From: an uncultured Oscillospiraceae bacterium | GTDB taxonomy: Bacteria; Bacillota; Clostridia; Oscillospirales; Acutalibacteraceae | Assembly (NCBI GenBank): GCA_900540865.1 | Contig: UQHH01000001.1 | Span: forward strand, 62,001 to 126,000 | Direction of reading: 5' to 3' | Length of the DNA stretch: 64,000 nt | Part shown: positions 57,960 through 64,000 of the stretch, one piece after another | Position numbering within the stretch: the first letter of the stretch is position 1 | How the letters are laid out: each line of letters starts with the position of its first letter | The notes under the pieces: generated by a model | Seen by the model: the letters and a program-made list of their open reading frames with translations, nothing else | Told to the model about the DNA's origin: nothing | The model's database searches: none | Position numbers and translations under genes: made by a program

Positions 57960-58013
57960 CGGCTGATTAAAGAAGCCTCAACTGTTGAGTCCCTCTTTAG
58001 TCAGCCGTTATTT
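57960..58013 (+). terminator. hairpin after the surface-protein gene
   Basis: A 14-bp stem CGGCTGATTAAAGA (57960-57973) with TCTTTAGTCAGCCG (57994-58007), one wobble, an inner CTCAA/TTGAG extension, then TTATTTTTG. It probably limits readthrough so the surface protein is made in excess over the downstream genes. Confidence 0.85.
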
Positions 58014-58054
58014 TTGAAAATTCTAGGAAAATTAGCAGGAAAGGCTGTAAAACA

Positions 58055-58759
58055 ATGAAAAAAACCGCTAATAAAAAGCTTCCGGTAATACTCGCGCTCA
58101 GCGCGGCCGCCGTCGTAATCGCCGCCGTCTGTATTGTAGGCGTGCTCATGTCACAGAAGGATTATGATACCGTCAAGGATAACGAAAGCAGCAAGGCCGC
58201 GTCTTCACAAAAAGCGCCGCAGAGCTCCGCCTCCTCCGGCAGCGCATACGCCGCAATCAAGGTGACAAACGGCTTCAACGACGAAAGCTTCGACGCGGTT
58301 TTCTATACAAAGCGGCTTTACGAGCTGAAATACCAGTTCGGAATCGATAAATTCGATTCGGTTTCCGACCTGTCCGTGAGCGCGGTCGTCCAGTTTGCGT
58401 TCTGCCATATATATTACGACAGCCTGACCGATATGCCCGACGAAAAGAACATGCTGTTCCGGCAGGTGCTCCCTGAATCGATTTCTGAGAAAATCACAGA
58501 CCTTTTTGGCAAAAATAATGTTGACGTTTCTAAAAGCGACCTTTACAATAAAGATAACGGCCTTGTAGAAATGTGGCAGCCGAAGCTCGGCGCGACGGTT
58601 TACGCCAACGCCTCCTGTGAAAAAACGGGCGACGGGCAGTACACTCTGACCGCCACGTTTTTTAAGGAAGAGGACAAAACGCAGAAGGACAGTACTGTCA
58701 CAGGCGTTTTTGAAAAACAGGGCGACGGATATATTATAAAAAGCATGAAATCGCAGTAA
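58055..58759 (+). CDS. membrane-anchored extracytoplasmic protein, unknown function
   Basis: A 234-residue protein with a basic N-terminus, one membrane helix (about residues 9-31) and no lipobox Cys. A Ser/Ala/Lys linker is followed by an external domain of about 170 residues ending DGYIIKSMKSQ. I do not recognise the domain; its final strands resemble NTF2/DUF-type accessory domains. It has AGGAAAGG upstream, lies behind the surface-protein hairpin and is followed by the coiled-coil gene, so it probably belongs to the c-di-GMP output operon. Confidence 0.8.
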   Translation: MKKTANKKLPVILALSAAAVVIAAVCIVGVLMSQKDYDTVKDNESSKAASSQKAPQSSASSGSAYAAIKVTNGFNDESFDAVFYTKRLYELKYQFGIDKFDSVSDLSVSAVVQFAFCHIYYDSLTDMPDEKNMLFRQVLPESISEKITDLFGKNNVDVSKSDLYNKDNGLVEMWQPKLGATVYANASCEKTGDGQYTLTATFFKEEDKTQKDSTVTGVFEKQGDGYIIKSMKSQ

Positions 58760-58808
58760 GCGTTTTCATGTGTAAGCGATTTCTCTTTGACGGAAGGTGA
58801 ACCCGCGC

Positions 58809-59474
58809 ATGCATACGGCTGAAAATCCGAGCGAAACGATAACAGAGCAGGCTGCCGCGCCTCAGACGGAAGCTTTAGAACAGCCCGTTCCACCTCCCCC
58901 TGCGGAGAATACAACGGGAGAAGGCGCCGGCGGAGCCAACGGCACGCAGGCCCTTTCACAGCACAGCGAACAGCTTCAGGCGCTGCAGGCGGAAAACGAG
59001 GCGCTGCGCAAAGAAAACCAGGAGCTTTCAAAACGCTGTGAAAGCTTTCAGACAGAAGCCGCCGGAAAAACGGACGACACGGTAAATCAGCTCAACGAGC
59101 TGAAAACCGTGCTTACAGACAGGGTTTACCTGCTTGTTTGCGCTTATGAGGAAACCATAGAAAAAATAGACCGGCTTTTAGAATCCCTCTCCCCGTCCCC
59201 GGAGAAGGCCGGAATGGGCGAACCAAAAAATGAAGAGGCGCCGGGGCTTGTGGACAGCGACGCCTCCGCTGCGCAGCACACGCAGCTTCACGCAGGGGAA
59301 CTCCCTGTTTCCAAAGCAGCGGACGCGCTTACCGAGGAAAAGAAGGTTTCTATTATAGAGACGCTTAAAAACAACTCAAAGCCCGCCGAGCCGGTAAAAC
59401 CGGCCTTTGGCGTAACGCATAAGGAGCGCGCGAACGCCAAAAACCTGCTGAAAAAATATTCCAAGATTAAATAA
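58809..59474 (+). CDS. coiled-coil, low-complexity protein of unknown function
   Basis: A 221-residue soluble protein. The N-terminal 60 residues are rich in Glu, Ala, Pro and Gln, followed by a coiled coil LQALQAENEALRKENQELSK (about 55-100) and a helical NQLNELKTVLTDRVYLLVCAYEE (about 95-125). A second low-complexity stretch precedes a basic C-terminus (HKERANAKNLLKKYSKIK). The start is ATG 58809, 10 nt after GGAAGG; GTG 58797 overlaps it. There is no signal peptide, so it likely acts as a cytosolic scaffold. The function is unknown. Confidence 0.75.
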   Translation: MHTAENPSETITEQAAAPQTEALEQPVPPPPAENTTGEGAGGANGTQALSQHSEQLQALQAENEALRKENQELSKRCESFQTEAAGKTDDTVNQLNELKTVLTDRVYLLVCAYEETIEKIDRLLESLSPSPEKAGMGEPKNEEAPGLVDSDASAAQHTQLHAGELPVSKAADALTEEKKVSIIETLKNNSKPAEPVKPAFGVTHKERANAKNLLKKYSKIK

Positions 59475-59533
59475 AAAGAGCATTACGCCGGGGCCGACCC
59501 CCCGGCGATTTTACATAAGATGGAGCCATTAGA

Positions 59534-61804
59534 ATGAAAGTCAAGTTTACCAATTTGAAAATTCTCCAAAGCACCGGGCTTTCTCTGCTCGTATTTCTTT
59601 TGCTGCTTGGCGCGGTCCTTCCGCTGTGTGTAATCGAGCCGCAGCTGAAGCCCATGGCAGAGGGGGATATTTCCATTACGGACTGGCGTTTTGTCTGGGG
59701 CGGCGACAGCGCCTCTATCGAAGGGAAGATAGAGGAATGGAATATCGCCAACGTAAACAAGCCTGTAACGAAGCAGCTTGGTTCGCAGTTTGTTCGCATG
59801 CGTACCACCCTGCCCGTACATGCGCAGGAAAAGGCACTGCAGGTTGTAACCGCCGGAAACCCGGTCAAGGTACTGCTCGACGGCAAGGAAATATATAACA
59901 ACGGCTACGACGCACAGGTGTATACCGGAAACCGGACGAACGTTGTTACCATAAGCGCAACCGACAAGGAGCAGCAGCTCGAGCTTTTCCTGCAGGTTCC
60001 GCTTTCCTTCGACCTGGACGTAAGGCTGATTTCTCCCGCAAGCGCCGTCAATGTGTTTTCCCTGCTGAGCGTTATCGGAATTTCGCTGGGTATCGGCGTT
60101 ATACTGACCGCGATTCTAATTATTATTTTGATGGGCCTGTTCTCCGTGAAAGGCTATCAATTGAACGCCGCGGTATGGGTCGGCGGTATGCTGCTGCTTA
60201 CAGGGCTTGGGCTTATTCTTTCACAGGCCGGTTTTTTTGCTTCCGGCTTTTCCAGTCCATGGCTTTATAAAATCGAGGCGCTTTCCATCCTTGCTTCAAG
60301 CGCGGGTATGTCGTTTATCAGTATCCATATTGTAAACGGCTGGCGCAGGAATGAGCAAATCGTCGTATGGGCGCAGATGATTTACGCCGTGCTTTACATG
60401 ATTCTGCCGGATATGATTGGCGTATGGCTTTTGCTGCTCGCGCCGTTTATCCTGCTCGCAAGCGTTGTGCTCGTTACGCTGCGCATGACCGATTTTATAC
60501 AGGGTAACCAGCGTTACAGCGCGCTGATTACCTTTGCATACCTCAGCGGCTCCTTCTGTATCCTGTTTGATTTCCTCAACCAGCTCATTGGCTGGATGCC
60601 TCCCGTGCACGAGCTTTCCTTCGCCGGAACATTCATATTCTGCTATATCGCGTTTTTTGTCCTCGTCAAGCAGTCAATCCGTGTGCATATTCGCCTGCGT
60701 GAGCGTGAAAAGCAGATTGAGCTCGATTCCAAATGGGTACAGCGCACCATATCGAGCTGCGCCGTCGTATTTACCCAGCAGGACGATATTGGCTTCTGCC
60801 GCGAAACGGCAAACGCCGTGAAGGACCTCATCCTCTTTGACCGGCTGTGCCGTGAGGAAAACGCCGGATTGGGTGAAGGAAATTTAAATATCTGCATTGC
60901 GCTGATGGAAAGCGGTGCTTTCCATGAAATATATACGGAAAACCAAACGGAAGCATGCCGCTATGAAAAAATACTGGAGCATTCCCGCGATAAGGACGGG
61001 GAATCCCTCCTGTTCGGCGCGCGCTGCGTCGATATGCTCCTGCGCTACCAGGACGAGGTCTTCTGTATTATCCATGTGGAGGGCGTGACGGGCGGTATTT
61101 CGTCCAACCTGCAAAACATCATGCATATCGCATACACGAACTTTGAGTCCGCGCTAAACAGCATGAAGCTGCACAAGGGCATGAACGACACGCAAATCAA
61201 CGTATTTTTAAATCTTGCGGAGCTTGCGGAATACCGTTCGCATAATACGGGCGAGCACCTGAAAATCGTGTCCGAGTTTGTGAACGTACTGTGCGAAGAG
61301 CTCGGCATTGAGGAAAAGGAGCGCGAGATTATTTCAATCGCTTCCATGATGCACGACATCGGCAAGCTTGCTATACCGGAGGCAATCATCGACAAGGAAG
61401 GCAAGCTTACGGACGAGGAGTTCGAGCAAATTAAAAAACACATTTATTACGGTTATAATATCCTGTCGAAATCGTCGGGCGAATTCATGGAAGCCGCCGC
61501 GATTATCGCGAAGGAGCACCATGAGCGGTTTGACGGTACGGGTTATATGGGAATCAAGGGAAAGAACATCCATCTGTACGCGCGCATCGTTATGGTGGCC
61601 GATGTGTTCGACGCGCTTTTGAGCGAGCGCTCCTACAAAAAGGCGTGGCCTGAGGAGGAAGCGGCCGCGCATATAGGCGAGCAGTCCGGCAGGCATTTCG
61701 ACCCTGAAATTATAGAGGCGTTCTACCGCTGTAAGGACAGGATGCTCGACATCAAGCATAAATACGACGGGCCCGCGCCACTGCCCGAGGATACGAAAGG
61801 CTGA
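59534..61804 (+). CDS. 7TM sensor HD-GYP c-di-GMP phosphodiesterase
   Basis: A 756-residue membrane protein. The N-terminal helix and extracytoplasmic jelly-roll-like domain (about 35-175) and seven helices (about 180-385) resemble 7TMR-DISM receptors. A cytosolic linker domain and C-terminal HD-GYP domain follow: SMMHDIGKLAIPEAI near 603 and HHERFDGTGYMGIKGKNI near 661 (Pro of GYP replaced by Met). Metal ligands are intact, so it should degrade c-di-GMP. It is encoded in the operon whose leader senses c-di-GMP, giving a negative feedback loop. It is preceded by a 60-bp gap holding a GATGGAG-type site. Confidence 0.9.
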   Translation: MKVKFTNLKILQSTGLSLLVFLLLLGAVLPLCVIEPQLKPMAEGDISITDWRFVWGGDSASIEGKIEEWNIANVNKPVTKQLGSQFVRMRTTLPVHAQEKALQVVTAGNPVKVLLDGKEIYNNGYDAQVYTGNRTNVVTISATDKEQQLELFLQVPLSFDLDVRLISPASAVNVFSLLSVIGISLGIGVILTAILIIILMGLFSVKGYQLNAAVWVGGMLLLTGLGLILSQAGFFASGFSSPWLYKIEALSILASSAGMSFISIHIVNGWRRNEQIVVWAQMIYAVLYMILPDMIGVWLLLLAPFILLASVVLVTLRMTDFIQGNQRYSALITFAYLSGSFCILFDFLNQLIGWMPPVHELSFAGTFIFCYIAFFVLVKQSIRVHIRLREREKQIELDSKWVQRTISSCAVVFTQQDDIGFCRETANAVKDLILFDRLCREENAGLGEGNLNICIALMESGAFHEIYTENQTEACRYEKILEHSRDKDGESLLFGARCVDMLLRYQDEVFCIIHVEGVTGGISSNLQNIMHIAYTNFESALNSMKLHKGMNDTQINVFLNLAELAEYRSHNTGEHLKIVSEFVNVLCEELGIEEKEREIISIASMMHDIGKLAIPEAIIDKEGKLTDEEFEQIKKHIYYGYNILSKSSGEFMEAAAIIAKEHHERFDGTGYMGIKGKNIHLYARIVMVADVFDALLSERSYKKAWPEEEAAAHIGEQSGRHFDPEIIEAFYRCKDRMLDIKHKYDGPAPLPEDTKG

Positions 61805-61812
61805 CTGAGACG

Positions 61813-64000
61813 ATGAAAAAGAAAGCAAAACGGTTTTTAAAGCCGTATTTTATCATACCGGCGGCAATATTGCTGCTCGCCATAATCATATTCGGCGGCT
61901 GGTTTTTAATCCCCTCTGCCCCGCTGGATATCGTCGTGCTCGACAAAACGGTTCCCGCCGGCGCAAGCGGTGCTGCGGACGACCCGATTTTGAGTTTTAG
62001 AAAGCATTACGGACTGTTTTGGCTGCTCGACACGCTCAAATACAAAAATCCGCAGACCGATAAGTCCTATGACTACGAAACGGATTATTACGGTTCTGTG
62101 CTCAGCGGCGACTTACAGCCAGAGGAAAAAAGCATGGCAGGCCTTGGGCGCACGCCCGACATGGTTTACCTTGCGGACGCGTACGGCGTGGAGACAAAAA
62201 ACGCAAAGGGCGGCAACAAGGGGCTTTCCTACGACGACATTTCCGCCGCCGCGGTCGCGCATGAAAACGGCGCGACGCTGATTGCGGAAACCGATATACT
62301 CGCAAGCGCGACGGAGGATTCCGTCAAGGGCGAGCTGCAAAGCACCTTTGGATTCAAATACACCGGTTGGACCGGACGCTACATCACCGATATGGCGGAC
62401 CTTTCAGACGTTCCCACGTGGGCGCAGTCGCTCCACGAAAGCCAGTTCGGCCGCCCCTGGGATTATAAGGGCGCGGGGATGCTGCTCGTTTCGGAAAAGG
62501 AAGAAATCATCGTGCTCGAGCAAAAGGATTTTGAGGGCGACATGCTTTCCATCAGCATCGCTCCCGGTTACGAAAAGGAATTCGGCAAGCACGCGGTCAA
62601 TTATTATAACTGGTTTGAAATCGTCACGCCGGAGTACGGCACGGAAACTATCGCTAGCTATAAAATGAACCTAAACGACAGCGGCAAAGAAAAATTCAGC
62701 AAAATTTCCAATGATACGGAATTCCCCGCGGTTGTACGCACAAAAAACGCGAAGGCGCCCGCCTACTATTTTGCCGGTGATTTTAACGACTATGTTTCGT
62801 TTGAGCGTTATTCGCATTTCCTGTTTTCACTGAACCTGTACCAGATGTTCAGCTATGAGCGCGCGGGCGATATTACGAATTTTTACTGGAATTTTTATAC
62901 GCCCCTGATGGATACAATTTTAAAGCAGACGAAGGAAAATAAAGACAACGTCGTCCAGCCCGCCCCGAACAACAAGGCGAGCTTCCGCATCGAAGGCAGC
63001 GGCTTCCAGCTGAAAAAGGGCGACGAGTGGCAGGCGTTCGATATTAAGGGCTTTAACGTAAACGGCGTAATGCCCGGAGACGCCCTTGGGGACGACACGC
63101 GGGATATTTCCGTTTACAAGGATTATTTAAAGCAAATCTCCGAGATGGGCGGCAACACCGTGCGCGCCTACGACCTGATGCCGCCGGAATTCTACCGCGC
63201 GCTGTGCGAGCACAACCAGGAAAACCCGGAGCAGCCTGTTTACTTTTTACAGACCATCCCCCTTCCCGATACGGTAACGGGCGACCAGGCCGTTTATGAC
63301 GAGCCGAAAAAGGAAATTAAAAAATATATCGAGTATGTCGTCAACAGCGTACACGGCAAAAACAGTGAAACCAACGGACAGGAGAAGCGTACCTATTCAA
63401 TCGACGCGACCGCTTACCTGATTGGCTACATCGCGCAGCTTGACGACTCTGTGGAAACCATAAAGGCAATCAACGAGGAAAACAACGGCTCGTCCGACTA
63501 TCAGGGCGATTATATTTCCATCTACGGCGGCACCGCCGCGCAGGCACTCATGGCGGAGCTGTGCGATACGATTTACGCTTACCAGCAAAAAACGTTTGAA
63601 TACATTACGCCTGTGGGCGCCGCGGGCAATCCGCGCCTAATCGGCGGCTCCGACTGGGTGCTCGATTATGAAAGCGTAAGCTTCGATTTAAACGCGCTGG
63701 AGGCGTCGGACAAAACAGGCGGCTCGTTCTTTGTTTCCTACCCGCTTACCCCGTACGACGACCTGCTGCTGAACCATACGAAGGATTTATTCGGCGATTA
63801 TACCGACGCGTCGGGCAGCTATGCCTACGGCGGCTATGTCCGCGAGGTAAAAAAGCTCCACTCGGACTATCCTGTGCTGGCGGACAATATCGTGCTGTCC
63901 ACCAACACCAACGCCTTTGAAAAGGAAACTACCATCAACGGCCTGACGGAAACACAGCAGGGCAACGGCCTTGTCCGTATGCTTCAGGCAGTGGAAACAG
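61813..64000 (+). CDS. large membrane-anchored protein with glycoside-hydrolase-like barrel (runs off window end)
   Basis: At least 729 residues with no stop. One N-terminal membrane helix (about 12-35) is followed by an extracytoplasmic region of about 350 residues with a Rossmann-like segment (RTPDMVYLADAYGVET). At about residue 410 begins a sequence like a GH2/GH5-type TIM barrel: FDIKGFNVNGVMPGD, ISEMGGNTVRAYDLMPPEFY. Such proteins accompany exopolysaccharide synthesis genes in Firmicutes. ATG 61813 is 9 bp behind the HD-GYP stop. The catalytic residues may lie beyond the window. Confidence 0.8.
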   Translation, partial: MKKKAKRFLKPYFIIPAAILLLAIIIFGGWFLIPSAPLDIVVLDKTVPAGASGAADDPILSFRKHYGLFWLLDTLKYKNPQTDKSYDYETDYYGSVLSGDLQPEEKSMAGLGRTPDMVYLADAYGVETKNAKGGNKGLSYDDISAAAVAHENGATLIAETDILASATEDSVKGELQSTFGFKYTGWTGRYITDMADLSDVPTWAQSLHESQFGRPWDYKGAGMLLVSEKEEIIVLEQKDFEGDMLSISIAPGYEKEFGKHAVNYYNWFEIVTPEYGTETIASYKMNLNDSGKEKFSKISNDTEFPAVVRTKNAKAPAYYFAGDFNDYVSFERYSHFLFSLNLYQMFSYERAGDITNFYWNFYTPLMDTILKQTKENKDNVVQPAPNNKASFRIEGSGFQLKKGDEWQAFDIKGFNVNGVMPGDALGDDTRDISVYKDYLKQISEMGGNTVRAYDLMPPEFYRALCEHNQENPEQPVYFLQTIPLPDTVTGDQAVYDEPKKEIKKYIEYVVNSVHGKNSETNGQEKRTYSIDATAYLIGYIAQLDDSVETIKAINEENNGSSDYQGDYISIYGGTAAQALMAELCDTIYAYQQKTFEYITPVGAAGNPRLIGGSDWVLDYESVSFDLNALEASDKTGGSFFVSYPLTPYDDLLLNHTKDLFGDYTDASGSYAYGGYVREVKKLHSDYPVLADNIVLSTNTNAFEKETTINGLTETQQGNGLVRMLQAVET

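Noticed and set aside
1..64000. tRNA, rRNA, CRISPR arrays, insertion sequences, prophage or integrase genes
   Set aside because: No cloverleaf T-arm pattern, repeat-spacer array, transposase or integrase motif was found on either strand by reading.

Overview
The window looks like chromosome from an endospore-forming, anaerobic member of the Clostridia, most like the gut Oscillospirales/Ruminococcaceae. The evidence is SpoIVA next to a SipL-type spore-coat protein, two dockerin-bearing secreted proteins, a flavodiiron protein, flavodoxins in place of aerobic functions, a GC content of about half, strong AGGAGG-type ribosome binding sites and consensus TTGACA-N17-TATAAT promoters. The assignment is inference; no rRNA or other taxonomic marker is present. 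I saw no tRNA, rRNA, CRISPR array, insertion sequence or prophage.

Layout. 1-2.6 kb: the start of a diverged type IIA topoisomerase B subunit, then uvrB under a LexA/SOS box. 2.8-6.8 kb: an amino-acid permease, a MATE exporter and an unrecognised membrane protein. 6.9-11.1 kb: a five-gene set headed by BlaI and an M56 sensor peptidase, running through a metallo-beta-lactamase-fold hydrolase into a MacB-like ABC transporter. 11.2-17.2 kb: an iron island (FeoA, FeoA, FeoB, a FeoB-associated Cys-rich peptide, flavodoxin, DUF3793, DUF2325). It is tied together by five copies of a 16-bp inverted repeat, GTTAG-N6-CTAAC. 17.2-20.1 kb: a self-regulated TetR operon and a LytTR/DUF3021 pair. 20.2-25 kb: an opine-dehydrogenase-like enzyme whose normal ATG is ACG, and two tandem GH13 amylases, one a lipoprotein and one with a dockerin. 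25.2-32.2 kb: spoIVA-sipL, a small dockerin protein, a subtilase with an AT-rich catalytic core, and a C39-like peptidase. 32.4-37.9 kb: a complete branched-chain amino acid ABC operon (livJ-H-M-G-F) ending in a cytidylate-kinase-like gene. 38-41.2 kb: flavodiiron protein, ZIP metal transporter, methyltransferase.

41.2-64 kb is the most striking region: a cyclic-di-GMP signalling and output island. It encodes a PAS/GGDEF/EAL protein, a PAS/GGDEF protein, a phosphorelay (hybrid histidine kinase, HPt protein, REC-HD-GYP-GGDEF protein), and then a consensus promoter followed by three tandem c-di-GMP-I (GEMM-I) riboswitches. Each riboswitch is followed by its own intrinsic terminator. Downstream lie a secreted beta-helix-like surface protein, an anchored extracytoplasmic protein, a coiled-coil protein, a membrane HD-GYP phosphodiesterase, and a large membrane-anchored protein with a glycoside-hydrolase-like domain that runs off the window end. 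radC and pyrE sit between the two GGDEF genes and the phosphorelay.

How it fits together (inference): the phosphorelay sets the activity of a protein carrying both c-di-GMP-making and c-di-GMP-degrading domains. The second messenger is read by the triple riboswitch. The base pairing suggests that ligand binding frees transcription to run into a surface-matrix operon, and that operon's own HD-GYP enzyme would then lower c-di-GMP as negative feedback.
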